A DNA stretch of 64,000 bases. Origin: Ianthella basta (Eukaryota; Porifera; Demospongiae; Verongiida; Ianthellidae). The notes beneath the pieces were generated by a model that saw only the letters and a program-made list of their open reading frames with translations, was not told the origin of the DNA and did not search any database. Made by a program: the position numbers and the translations under genes. This document shows, piece after piece, positions 9,916 through 20,255 of this stretch. Position 1 is the first letter of the stretch. Every line of letters begins with the position of its first letter. The stretch spans positions 1,991,001-2,055,000 of the forward strand of contig OZ025875.1 in NCBI GenBank assembly GCA_964019415.1. Direction: 5' to 3'.

Positions 9916-12900
9916 CTGAGAGAGGGGAAAGAGACATTAGCACACAGGTCAGATGCAATATGCACTAAACATATTGCAGCTGGGATGAGAGTCTGTCTCA
10001 AGATGTTAGTTATGGGTGGGTGGACATTTGTGACTAACAGCCAATTGGACAAGCAGAGGGAGTTTAAATTCTATCAGCTGATGAGCAATACAGAATTATC
10101 ATTCCCTCTCTTCCAGCCATGATGGTGATGTTACAAAATATACTGCATGGTTGGTAAGTTGTCAGAGCACAGCACAGGCAAGGAGGGATAGCAAAGCTAG
10201 GTGTCCTTAAAGTGACCAATTTTAGCAGGTATTACCTTAAGGCTACTATATATACAAGTATTTATTTAGAAATTTAGCAAGTATATAATGCCATAATTGC
10301 TGGAACTGTCCCTACAGTGCCCCTACAATGAAAGTCCTGGATAAATTCCTGCTTAAATTTGCAAGCAGTGCAAAATCACTCAGCATGCACGAAACCTCAA
10401 TTATAATAAATATTAGTACACACAATATTTGTTGGAATCACTACCATAAGAACCCAAATCCTGGACTATCTAAACCATGCACTAAAATTTGTAGTTCATG
10501 TTAAAATTGGGGATAAAGTGAGATTAGCTACATTTTGTTGGAAGAAAAATTTTGGTGGCCAACTGAAATATTTTGCATGGCATTGTGCTATAGTGTATTT
10601 CACTCAGGATTAATAATGCATGCAATTAACAGTGGCATAATCATATAAGCTGCTCACGGAAAATCACAGCAGGCTCCTTCCAGGTCACTGACACAATGGT
10701 AGAACCAGTGCTAATGGCACTGACATTCCGAGGCATCAAGGGTACTGAAGTGAGGGAGAAAGAAGAAGAGAAAGCATTAAAGATATATTCTCTTACATTT
10801 CATCATGTCAACATGTTGCTAACACTTGAGATCATCCTAAGATGCCCTCAGGCAAACACATGCATGGCCAAGCCCATAAAGCATGCACTCCATAATATGA
10901 AGATAGGTAGCAATTGTTCTCATCCTAGCTGTCAATGCTGCTGTTTGGATAGAAATACTGGCTGGAATTTGGCCATATGAAATAGTGGTGTTTGTGGCTA
11001 AGGTGTTTGTGTCAGAATCAAAAGCTCAAGTGTATGGCATTCTCCACAACTTCTGGCAGATGTATCCGGAATCTAGCAAAGACATGTGTGAGTTTTGTAT
11101 GTAGTACATACAAAACTTACAAAGCTATCCGGCACTCTTTAATCTCATGTAAATGCAGGTTTTGTCTCAGTGCTACGATGATGCCTGCCACCCTCGAAAA
11201 TATGCTATAAATCCTTTGTGATGAGACTGTACTCTTTTCACAAAGAGAATTGCAAATTATCACATTGTAGTAGATAGGATGCATTTTGTGGGCCACAAGG
11301 ATGCTTGGTGCAGGAACAACTGCAATCCCAATGACCATAGGGATAGGGACGAGGTGCGATTACTTCCGTCAATAAGGTATGAATACAGGTCATTGTACCG
11401 TATAGCGCAAAATTTTCGCGGGAGAATATTTTCGCGAATCTTCAAATTTTGGCTCAAACTGTAATTTTCGCGGGAAATTTTTCGCGTTTAGTGAGAGCCA
11501 ATTCCGCCTCGTATTTCTTCTAAGTTCGCACGCTGCTTTCCTTGAAAGGACAGCCTGGGAACGCTTTGGAAAAGAATCGTACTGCCGCGGTTACACCGCG
11601 CTGTGCTGCCCTTCCCCATGCAACACGAGCCTTTTCCTTAGGGGTAAAGTGCTCGTACGCTCCACGATCCACGTCGTGAACTGCAAGCAATATACTCGTC
11701 GCCCACTGTGAGCGAAGAGGATACTGCTTGCAGTTAAAATTCACCGCTTCATTGGCAGCTACGATGGTGGACACCGGTATTACTGTTGACAAGGAACTGT
11801 CTGGCTTCGTTAGTACGCGTGAAGTAGTCGTACAGGGACATCGATCACAGATTCACCCTTAACGGCTGAAAACTTTAAGGCGGCAGCAGAGCTGTAGCAG
11901 TAAAGACTCGGTGATGAGATCACGAGCACCAGGCACTGTGCCTTCTGAGCGTGAGCAGCTAAACTAGATCTGCTGCGGTGTATAGTTACAGGCAACTATG
12001 CCATCATCTGTCTAAGTTAACCACCCAATGTATAAGCATAGGGTTAATACAAAATATCGCGGGGAATATTTTCGCGAATCGTAATCTACCCGCGAAATTC
12101 GCGAAAGTTTTCTCCCGTGAAACTTTTGCCCTATACGGTATATGTAAGCGGATATACCCGCTCTTCGGGCGGGTCTCTCCGCGTGCTGGATGTGACGTCA
12201 CATTCTTATGGCGGAATGAAATACTATACGTTGTCAAGGGCTGCAAGAGTAGTGGGGCGTCTCGGCCCACGGAAAAAAGGAAGCGCGCTCTTTGGCCACA
12301 AGGCAGCTAGGTGAACGGTGCCCCTCTGAGAACATACAATACTTTGCCAGCCTTTCGACATAAAGCCAGCCACTTATTTGCATGAGGGCATTTTGGGAAG
12401 ACTGTATAAGATCTACCAAGATGCTAAATAATCCTGTAATACTTTGCCAGCCTTTCAAACACCATGAGGGGGCAGGAAATTGCTTGCATGATCATGACAG
12501 GATCATAAGGTCTCAAATTCTACTGAGCTTCAACTTGTAGAATAATAATTATAGAAGCCACAGGATCTGTGAACTTTGACCTTGGTGACCTTTGACCCCA
12601 CATTACAGGGTAGTTACTTGGCATAGTAACAAATGCTATGTGCAAGTTGGCAGTCATTTGTAGTGAGAGTATCTTAAGAACATCTCAAGTTACCTAGTAG
12701 TCATGCACAGTATCCTTGGCTGCTGTGTGTGAGGTGCTCAGATTTGGCTCTCCTATGCTATTGATGTATTCAATTTATCACAAGAACATCTTACTATATC
12801 CTACTTTACTTATGAATATGAACAGAAATTACCAGAATTGCTGTCACAGTGGCAAGACTGGACATATGTGCAGGCAATTGTCCATGCCCAGTGAGCATGA

Positions 12901-15632
12901 CATGTCTACCCCTACAATCTCCCGAGCAGACAAGTGATATGTACAATTGCAAATTCCAGTGAGCCATTAATCCTGTAATGCATGCTAAGGCTGCAGCGGC
13001 AGCCATTAAATTAGAATGCAAAACTGAACTGTACTGAATCTCTACTTCCCCTCTGAAGATCTGACACCTTGTTGCCATGCTGTACAAATAACATGTTTGC
13101 ATAACTGGGTGCACCCTCGGTAGCCAGATACTACCTTGTGTATGCTATGATATCATACTGAAAACCCACTTTAAGGTAGTGCCATGCAGTTATGTAAGCC
13201 CATCTGTACAACATGGCTGATAGGTGTGCACCAATCATGGTACGTATATGGTTGACAGATGTCTGGTGTGTAGGGGTCTCTCCTTGATAACTCATGAATG
13301 CAAGCAGCCACACTCCATTTGCACCTATCTCTCTCTCATGTACCCTTAACAGGAGTATGGGTCTACTGAATCTGAATCTAGCACCATCTGCCATCACCTG
13401 TTAGAATGTTATTCAGCAAGTGTTCACACTTTGAATTTGTATAGCTATAGGTCATTCACAGCTATTTTTGTACATTTTGTCGTTAGTAATTATGTGCGTA
13501 CTTTTGTGCTAAGTGGCCCAAATTTGAAAAACTATAGAAGATTATATCACACATTACATCAGATTATCATAGTATTGAGACATGTCATTGCAGAAGGTAA
13601 CAGGGATGACCACTTGAGTGTGTAAGTGGAGTGTATTCATGATGGCATAGAGACTCATTGTTACGGGACGTAATGTGGCTAGTAGGTAGTTACTCAAGCA
13701 CTTGCGTAGCAGGAACTGTAATTAAGGACATTTCTGCCATGTGTAGGCCTTCATCAGCTGATAAACTGAAGATAAAAGGAGATGCTGTGTTTTTATAGAG
13801 GTGTGACCAGTGGCTTGAAAGAGTTAGAGGTAACAAAATGGTAAAGGGGGTGTTAAGTGCTAAGGGGGATGTAAATGATGATGTGATAAGTGTTCTAAGG
13901 GAGTGTTAACAGCTTAAGTGTGTGTGTGAGTGGTGCAGAGTCTGGAGTGATGGAGTGGTAGTAAGTGAACCTAGGTGATGAAGGCCCACATGGCCGAAAT
14001 GTCCTGAATTACAGCTCCTGCTACACAAGTGCTTGAGTAACTACCTACTAGCCACGAGTGTATTCATGGCTGAAAACACTGCTAGTATAGGCTGCGAGGG
14101 GAAGGACTAACTGCATGTGGAAGCAAGCTGGAATGGGATGCAGCAACCACAAGCTGGACTGAGGGCACAGCTAATACGGGTATATAAGAGGCTGTGCTCG
14201 TGTGCTATTTGCTTATGGTTTACCGTTAATGCATCCACACCAATATGTGTCTTACTTGACTTACTATAACTAGCCCAATGCCCGCCCTTCGGGTGGGTTT
14301 CCATCATATCGTTTGAAATTTGAGCGTTTAACCAATCAGAACCATCCATTTAATTGGGAGTATTCCGTAGACTCGTTCCGTAAAACTTCGTACGTACAGA
14401 ATTTACTTATGTTAATCCATTTCGTTTAAAGGAGTCCAGCGGCGAAGGCATTAAACACCTTAGGTCACCCCCCGTATTGCCGTGATATACTCTTCCAAGT
14501 TTGGCGAAGATTGGTGAAAAATTGAAGGAGGAGTTCGTGCACAACCAAACACGATCTTTTTCCCTATCTCTTAGATATGGCGGCGACCGTAAAAGTGGCA
14601 AGAACTCGGACGGAACGACCTTAAACCAAATTTCGGCTCGGCGAGGTTACTCACAGTCCCCCTCTTCGTAATCCTACCAAGTTTCGTGACGTTTCGTCCA
14701 GAATTGAAGGAGATTATCCCGAACAACGAAATGTGCGTTACGTTTATTATAGTAAGATATTCAAAACTGCTGCCACAGCAATAGATCGAGGTCACGTCAT
14801 GTGGCATATTTATATTTACAATGAACTTGAAAGTTACTCACTGTTGCATGTATTTCCACCCCAGCTTCCACTACATGCACATGAAAAGTCAGTCAGACCA
14901 GTACGGTTGCAGATCCCACCATTGGCACATGGGGATGTATCACAAGGGTCATTCACTGCACGCATGGAGCAGAAATAGAACAAAGCTGCAAGCTTCCACA
15001 TGAAGAGTAAGGACCAAGCATAGAGAGAATGATACATAATACAGGCATATCAAGATATCAGGGTTAACAGGCATAGTTAATTCTCTAATGAAGAAGTCTC
15101 TCAACTACAACGACCTATAATATATGAAAAATTAGACACATCTATAATAGTAAAAGCAACCCATGCAAGGAAGCTCACATCTGCAATAGGTGGGGCTTGC
15201 GAATGTGCTGTTGTCCAGACAGTCTTGGCAGTCCTCTCTCGTCATATTCTGGGTGAAGTGCGCGTCTTGCGTGACGGAATCGACATCTGACATTGAGAAA
15301 TTGAACTCAGACAGACAGATGGAGAAAGTAACTTGTGCGGACTGATTCGTAGCCGTGTCGTAGGTGTACAGCAAGGATACTCGTACTTGATCGAATGTTG
15401 TGTTATCGCTTGCTGAACGAACGAAGCAGAGGTAGGTCAGATCCTGCAGCGTGAAGTTGGATAAATCTGCTTCTGGTATGAACCCAGCGTGGAAAAGTGC
15501 ATCAATCACCGAGGAACTCGGTACGTCCAAGCTACATTGAGCACGACAGAGAGGGAATTTCAAAGCAAGGAGAAGAGCTAAATACAAAGGAATAGGCGTC
15601 CTCATCTTCAGTCGCAGAACATTTCTTGTCAA
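9685..15632 (-). CDS. 5' part of an EGF/FN3 adhesion-receptor gene (truncated)
   Basis: Minus-strand model with four exons: 15179-15632 (signal peptide and Cys-rich region), 14842-14955 (EGF), 10658-10744 and 9915-9685 (two halves of one FN3 domain). All use phase-1 junctions except inside FN3, which also joins at phase 1. This matches the FN3 exon pair of the 34.5-44.6 kb receptor at high identity, including splice sites, so this gene is a paralogue in opposite orientation. Further exons may lie in the 10.75-14.84 kb interval, but I see none. Downstream of 9685 the gene runs into the inverted-duplicate element, so HRM, GAIN and 7TM parts are absent; truncation by insertion or rearrangement is likely. 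Confidence 0.6.
9959..10655. other. Intronic sequence, nothing recognised
   Basis: AT-rich intron between the two FN3 half exons on the minus strand. No domain, terminal repeat or RNA motif seen. Confidence 0.5.
10658..10744 (-). CDS. FN3 domain, N-terminal half exon
   Basis: 87 bp in phase 1, no ATG. It encodes VPLMPRNVSA followed by the FN3 Trp (VSVTWKEPA). It is nearly identical to 37151-37237 on the plus strand, including the CACTTCAG acceptor and GTGAGC donor. Confidence 0.75.
11398..12138. mobile_element. TIR element with TA target duplication, pogo-like
   Basis: 29-bp terminal inverted repeats starting CCGTATAG (11398-11426 and complement ending 12138) differ at three positions and are flanked by TA on both sides. 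Subterminal regions are full of TTTTCGCGGG/AATTCGCG units. TA duplication and the internal HTH-like frame suggest a Tc1/mariner/pogo-type element. No DDE catalytic domain remains, so it is non-autonomous. Confidence 0.65.
11520..11792 (-). CDS. HTH-like transposase fragment
   Basis: A 90-codon open frame lies inside the TIR element. The segment FTPKEKARVAWGRAAQRGVT-AAVRFFSKAFPG-CPFKESSVRT resembles the N-terminal helix-turn-helix of pogo/CENP-B-type transposases from invertebrates (pattern ..A..NG...A.R.FSK....KESTVR..). It stops directly after the VRT. Assignment is from memory of the family pattern and was not searched. No DDE domain follows. Confidence 0.45.
   Translation of the reverse strand: MSTVIPVSTIVAANEAVNFNCKQYPLRSQWATSILLAVHDVDRGAYEHFTPKEKARVAWGRAAQRGVTAAVRFFSKAFPGCPFKESSVRT
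12575..12598 (-). promoter_or_regulatory. DR1-type nuclear-receptor element with extra half site
   Basis: The minus strand reads GGGTCAAAGGTCA, a DR1 direct repeat (RXR/HNF4/PPAR type), followed by a third AAGGTCA half site. It lies in the interval between the EGF and FN3 exons of the minus-strand gene. It could equally be part of a repeat; no functional evidence. Confidence 0.3.
13642..14055. mobile_element. Short PLE-derived element with inverted hammerhead ends
   Basis: Flanked by a perfect 13-bp direct repeat GAGTGTATTCATG (13629-13641 and 14056-14068). It begins with a 33-bp leader closely matching that of the PLE at 32988, then has ~83-bp inverted ends (13675-13757 and 13973-14055). 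Each end has a hammerhead-like core (CTGATGA or GTGATGA, GGCC stem, GAAAT-GTC). The 215 bp between carry no coding sequence. It is a non-autonomous relative of the 33-kb PLE. Confidence 0.75.
13726..13757 (-). ncRNA. Hammerhead-ribozyme-like core
   Basis: On the minus strand CTGATGA, stem GGCC/GGC, GAAAT and GTC occur in order with intact core bases. The mirror copy at 13973-14004 (plus) has GTGATGA, a change at the first core C. Self-cleavage is inferred, not shown. Confidence 0.5.
14270..14750 (-). mobile_element. Helitron-like terminus and body
   Basis: Read on the minus strand, a GC hairpin (CCCACCCGAAGGGCGGGC) is followed ~7 bp later by CTAG and then T, the layout of a Helitron 3' end. 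The sequence inward shares CCAAGTTTCGTGACGTTTCGTCC-type text with the element at 31742. The 5' end was not located. No RepHel protein is present. Confidence 0.35.
14842..14955 (-). CDS. EGF-like domain exon
   Basis: A 114-bp phase 1-1 exon encodes a single EGF module. Cysteine order is NDPCDTSPCANGGIC, then SCACSG, then GGNTC, i.e. the C-x(5)-C-x(4,5)-C...C-x-C...C pattern. Acceptor GTGCAG and donor GTGAGT are both good. The N-x-T sequon NRT precedes the fourth cysteine. Confidence 0.75.
15179..15632 (-). CDS. First coding exon: signal peptide and Cys-rich N-terminus
   Basis: Two possible starts lie nine codons apart (15632 and 15605). The second gives a cleaner signal peptide (MRTPIPLYLALLLAL, then A-x-A-like RAQ). 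The mature part has about 130 residues with several N-glycosylation sequons (NFT, NTT, NQS, NFS, NMT, NST) and Cys pairs, including DCQDC. The exon ends at a GTGAGC donor after 15179, phase 1. No named domain is recognised. A TATA-like sequence lies ~30 bp further upstream on this strand (about 15660-15671). Confidence 0.65.
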
Positions 15633-15784
15633 TCAATAGCGTCTGCGTGTATATGTTACGCTATATATGTAGACTGGAATGATGAAACCCTACGTCATAG
15701 TTTGTCACTGAGTTTGACCGGAAGGTGCCATGCAAGTATGTGCAAGCATATTACTAGCCCACTTTAATAGTTCGGGAGAACTAG

Positions 15785-16053
15785 CACTGTTCCATGAACG
15801 GTTATATACCGCTACTGGATGAGTTTACCCCCCAATTAGAGCTGACGTGTGAAGGCTACCGTAACGGTAAAGTTGAAGATGGAGGATCACTTGGTGAACT
15901 GGGTTCTGGGATGGAGGATCGCCCAGTCTACTCTCAGCCTCTCAGAGGTGCTGCTATCTGATGCAGGAGAAGACACTTGTAGAGCAATCAGTGGCAATGT
16001 ATTCACCATCCCTGATTGATACCAAAACTCAATACTTTCATTTGAAGTTACTG
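15785..16053 (+). pseudogene. Decayed Ig-domain exon
   Basis: Degenerate copy of the Ig exon 19649-20017. CTGATGAGTTTACCCCCCA, then GTTGAAGATGGAGGATCA and CTCAGCCTCTCAGAGGTGC match in order, but internal deletions and stops break the frame. It lies ~150 bp upstream of the minus-strand receptor's start, in head-to-head orientation. Confidence 0.6.
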
Positions 16054-16439
16054 GTACTGTTTATATCTATAGCTAATATGGTGAAATTCGTTTGTAATTG
16101 AGTGCTGATCCCAGTGAAATGATACTGATCCAGTGCAATTATAGTAAGATTTTGTGAATTGGAAACGCACAATGTTACACTGTCGATGCACACATTCCTC
16201 ATCTGCGCAGCAAGTCTGATATTAGAAAGTACAAGGTCTCTTCTCGACTGGCCAACAGTTCGTTCTGAGGTACTTGCTGAACGTTACTCACAATGGAAAG
16301 AATGTCCATTTGCACCTAAAGGTATGCACACATTCTATATGATGTGCAGGCAAGCCGAGCTGAGGATCAACAACGGCAGTTGCATTGTACCGAGAGATTG
16401 AATTGTCAATGCCACTCATGTTCTTTTGTCTTTCATAGA

Positions 16440-17900
16440 GACACTGACAATGGCCAGCATGCTGCCCTTATTCCGCCGCCCTCGCTGCAGCGTAAGGGCT
16501 AGCCAGAAGCTACTCTGCAAAATTTGGCTTCTTGTCATTGACAATTCCTAAAGCAGTTGTAAAAAAATAAATATTTGTATGACCAAGAACATGACAGTGC
16601 CCATATTTCACTGTTATACAGCTACGGCACCAACTTTATCCATTCATGATCACACACACAATACTGATCACATAATTTGTAAACACCCACATTCACTCTC
16701 ATAAATGCATGCCGATGGTACATACATTCAACATACAATGAAATGAGGGCTTCTCAGGAGGCTCAGGCATGAGAATGTGTAGTAGTAGTATACTGTTAAA
16801 AATATGGTGTGACCGTCACACCAATCAGTGCTCACACCAAGGGTGTGATCAGTCACACCATGCATTACTTTACTGTGATCTATGTTCACACTGACACCAG
16901 TGCACTGTTGTTCACATCATTTCTGATAGATTAAGAGAAGAATTGCGCACACAAAGATGAGCGTTAACTATGAATCCTACAAGATCTAAGTAATGTAGCT
17001 ACTGTCAGAGGCAGCTTAGCCCAATGGTATGCATGTTGCATGTGTTCAGTGGGAAGATCTCCTCAAACCATTTATACTATTTGTGAAGTTCAATGTAACT
17101 ACCTTGAACATTCCCACCAGGTGATATAATTATACCGTGTACTATGTATACGCAAATCTTCAAAGTAGTGTCCCATTTCTGCAGTGAAATGTATACCGCG
17201 AAGCTCAATTAAGTAATTAGTCTAGTTACAAACTGTTCTAATATATGGTTTGCAGCATACTACACACTTACAAATCCTCAAAGTAGTGTAACCATATAAT
17301 TATATCTGCGATGAAATGTAGCATGAAGTGCTTAGTCTCTTACAAGCTGCTCCCATAATGGTATGTTGTGTACTGCATGGTTGGAGTGAACATCACACTG
17401 CATATGAGTGTGCTCACTGTGGCAACTAAATTTTGGGTGTGAACATCACTCTGTATTTCTAACAGTGTAACAAGTTGATGGTTCAATGTAATTGTTGTAG
17501 TGAGCTACCAATCAGAAGTTGAACTGAAGCAGATATTACACATGGCAGATGCCTTGCAGGCAGCTAGTGATGGGACAAACATTGTGTAGTACTAGTTGAG
17601 GGAAGGCCAGTGAAAGGCATGATGGACGTCCTCTCCCACCTAACCCCCCCCCCCCCCCTTGCCATATGGTTCTCCATGATCTCTGAACCTCAATTTCAAT
17701 GCAATGCTGAGCACTACCTGTATGTGTACAGGTATGTGATACTGTGTGTACTGGCATGTAGCCAGGTTTGAGCTTGTTGCAGTACAATGTCATGTATATG
17801 TATATGCATAGAGCATCTCTCTTTCCATGTGTTTCATTAGCTTGTAGTTTGTACACCTGGACCTTTTGAACAGCTCATGCCATATTTCCTACTGTACTTG
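16440..17900 (+). repeat. Duplicate of the 44920-45420 region, with MITE inserted
   Basis: Sequence left (16440-16791) and right (17468-17900) of the MITE matches 44920-45420 in order (GCTGCAGCGT-AAGGGCTAG, GGCTCAGGCATGAGAATGTG, GTGAGCTACCAATCAGAAGT). The right part is repeated again at 18530-18840 and 20580-20760. No open frame is kept. Confidence 0.65.
16792..17467. mobile_element. CACTGTTAAAAA-type MITE, copy 1
   Basis: Ends ACTGTTAAAAATA and TCTAACAGTG form an imperfect terminal repeat. Just inside the left end lies the palindrome GGTGTGACCGTCACACC (16806-16822) and further GGTGTGA/TCACACC half sites. Related copies are at 24395 and 62696. Non-coding; TA flanks suggest Tc1/mariner-type mobilisation. 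Confidence 0.65.
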
Positions 17901-18843
17901 CACTATTGTTGGAATAGACAAGGAAGAGGTGCTCTATCTGTGGTGTTATCAGAACTATACCCTACACATGTGCAGCATGTGATCATTAGTGCTAGGGAAG
18001 ATTTATCTTTCTACAACAAGGACTAGGTGCCAGTTAGCACAGTATGACGTTACTTCATACCAATCCAGGCTTTCATTTTCACTAAGTGGTGTATGGTGAC
18101 ATTTTAGCAGCATTCCTCTGAGAGGAGTCACGTACACTGCACTGTAGCTGGTGTGCAGTGTGCATAGGTGAATAGTTTGTGGGCAGGGAGAGTCTACATT
18201 ATTGCTGTGTACGTGTCTGAGCATACACATATGTGCATATGTATGTATTGTACAGTACCTATGAACATTTGTATGTAAAGCTGCGATATACTGTATATGT
18301 TACACGCAAACCTCCAATATTCACCATCATTAACAGTAAGCAACATAAACAATATTAGGAATAACCTGGTGATAAGTGTTAAACTTTATAATGCTGAAGT
18401 ATTATTATGAACAAGCGTTGCTGCACTCACTTTGTTGCTGCTACTAGGCTCACTTGCTACAGCATATCTAGTTCCAGCTACTGTAGCAACAGGTAGGTTT
18501 GGAATGTTGGAGTAGATATAATCATGTACGGGTTGATGGTTCAGTATCATTGTTGTAGTGAGCTACCAATCAGAAGTTGAACTGAAGCAGATATTACACA
18601 TGGCAGATGCCATGCAGGCAGTGATGGGACAAACAGTGTGTAGTTGAGGGAAGGCCAGTGAAAAGGCACAATGGAGGCTCCCTTTCACCTCACCCCTCCC
18701 CCCCCAACATATGATCCCCCATGATCTCTTGACACGTAATTCTATGCATTGCTGCAGCAGTACCTGAATGTGTAGATATACATGATAGGTGTTCTCATGT
18801 TGCCAGGTTTGAGTATATTTCAGTATGTATGCAATCCTACTAG

Positions 18844-19089
18844 CACCAGATCTCCTAGCACAAGGAGGTTCCCACATGTTTGTGTGTGCAGCAGTGACTG
18901 ATCCTCATCCTGTGTTTACATTCCGCGTCAAAAGGGAGAGAATTACATTCAACAACTCAAAGTACACCAACAGCACTCATGGCACTCTGACTGTGTTCAA
19001 CTTACAAGGCAGTGATGAAGGGACTTACAATTGCTCTGCTTCCAACAGATATGGAAGTGTGAGCACTGCAGCTGTACTAACAGTGCAAG
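18844..19089 (+). CDS. Ig-like domain exon 1 (open)
   Basis: 82 codons, phase 1-1. The first Ig Cys is in HMFVCAAV, the second in DEGTYNCSASNRYG, typical for I-set/V-set edges. Acceptor TACTAG and donor GTGTGT flank it. Sequons NNS and NCS are present. The usual core Trp is missing; the FTFRV segment sits in its place. Confidence 0.65.
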
Positions 19090-19210
19090 GTGTGTTTGGT
19101 GCATGTGACTGTTCAGAACTGGGCAGGAAGCTAGCTCATATCTGTTTATAAGTGCTGTATTTGTGAAAATGAAATATTGCTTAATTATTACTTGTTTATA
19201 TATTTCTTAG

Positions 19211-19522
19211 TACCCCCCCATAGTTATATTCTCCCCTTCTGTTCTCCGTGATGTTGTGATGGGAGAAACCTTGGTGTTTCCTGTCGAGCTAATGCTGATT
19301 CATCACCAATGATTCAGTGGTTCAGAGGAGACCAGATGCTTAATAATATTGACGGAGACCAATCTTCAGGTAGTGTGTCAGTATCACAAGGCTATGAAGG
19401 CATAATTTCCAGCAGCCAGCTCACTGTGACAAACTTCACATCTAAAGATGCAGGGGTGTATTCCTGCGTAGCAGTCAACAGATAGGGGAATGATTCTAGG
19501 TCATTTCGGGTCAACAGTCTGG
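19211..19522 (+). pseudogene. Ig-like domain exon 2 (frameshifts and stop)
   Basis: Recognisable as Ig from CRANADSSPMIQWFRG and KDAGVYSCVAVNR, but only after two frame changes. The codon after VAVNR is TAG (in AACAGATAGGGG). Donor GTAAGG is intact. Confidence 0.7.
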
Positions 19523-19648
19523 GTAAGGCAGATCTAATCCATTACAAAGAGGCAGTCAGCAGCAATGGTATCTTGCCATCGGTGTAAGCATTCTAGTCTC
19601 AGGCTGTATGAATGTACATAATTATGTGCTTCCATTCTCTGTGTGTAG

Positions 19649-20017
19649 TGATGCCCAACATTGGCATTATGAGTAGTGTGAATGGTTCAGAGGAACCAGT
19701 ACTGTTTCATGAAGGGTTTCTGTCATTGGATGAGTTCACTCCCCAACTTTTGCTGACATGTGAAGCTTATGGCACTCCTCCACCTGAAATTGCCTGGCTA
19801 AATAACGGCATTGCTCTGCAGAACATTCCAGGTAGAAGGACCATCACAGTTGAAGATGGAGGATCATTTGGTGAACTGGGTACCATCACCCGGTCCACTC
19901 TCAGCCTCTCAGAGGTGCAGCTATCTGATGCAGGAGAGTACACTTGTAGAGCAATCAGTGGCAATGTCTCCCAGATCCCTGGTACCACAGCATGGACATT
20001 CATGTTTGCAGTCACTG
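19649..20017 (+). CDS. Ig-like domain exon 3 (open)
   Basis: 123 codons, phase 1-1, with Ig signatures LTCEAYGTPPPEIAWLNNG (Cys and Trp) and LSDAGEYTCRAISG. Acceptor TGTGTAG and donor GTGAGT are good. It is the parent or sister of the decayed copy at 15785. Confidence 0.75.
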
Positions 20018-20187
20018 GTGAGTTGTTGAACTACAGTATGGTGAAATATGTCTGTTGTGAGTGTAGATCCAGTGAAAATACACCATCTTCCTCTGCATGT
20101 TTATAATAACCACTTTGCACTGATTCATACGTAGTTCCGCTCATTTAACTATTCCGTGTACTGTATGTAGGTTATATGAGTGGGCAT

Positions 20188-20191
<4 letters not shown>

Positions 20192-20253
<62 letters not shown>
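20192..20253 (+). repeat. (GT)n microsatellite
   Basis: About 30 GT units. Open frame through it is a repeat artefact. Confidence 0.95.

Positions 20254-20254
<1 letters not shown>

Positions 20255-20255
<1 letters not shown>

Larger units (their letters stand above)
18844..20017 (+). pseudogene. Three Ig-domain exons of an adhesion-type gene
   Basis: Three phase 1-1 exons, each one Ig-like module: 18844-19089 (open; YNC-SASNRYG), 19211-19522 (broken) and 19649-20017 (open; YTC-RAISGN). The middle exon has an extra C in its poly-C start, a missing base before CRANA, and an in-frame TAG after VAVNR. Unless these are sequencing errors, a protein running through all three cannot be made. No signal peptide, transmembrane or downstream exon was found on this strand before 34.5 kb. 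Exons of this family also occur broken at 15785 and 45885-46600, so this looks like a detached ectodomain block of the receptor family. Confidence 0.65.

Noticed and set aside
13131-13397. 88-codon minus frame as an Ig exon of the minus-strand gene
   Set aside because: No Cys-Trp-Cys pattern and no phase-1 splice sites at its edges.
16990-17055. tRNA-like A-box (TTAGCCCAATGGTATG)
   Set aside because: No matching B-box or cloverleaf arms follow; lies inside the MITE.
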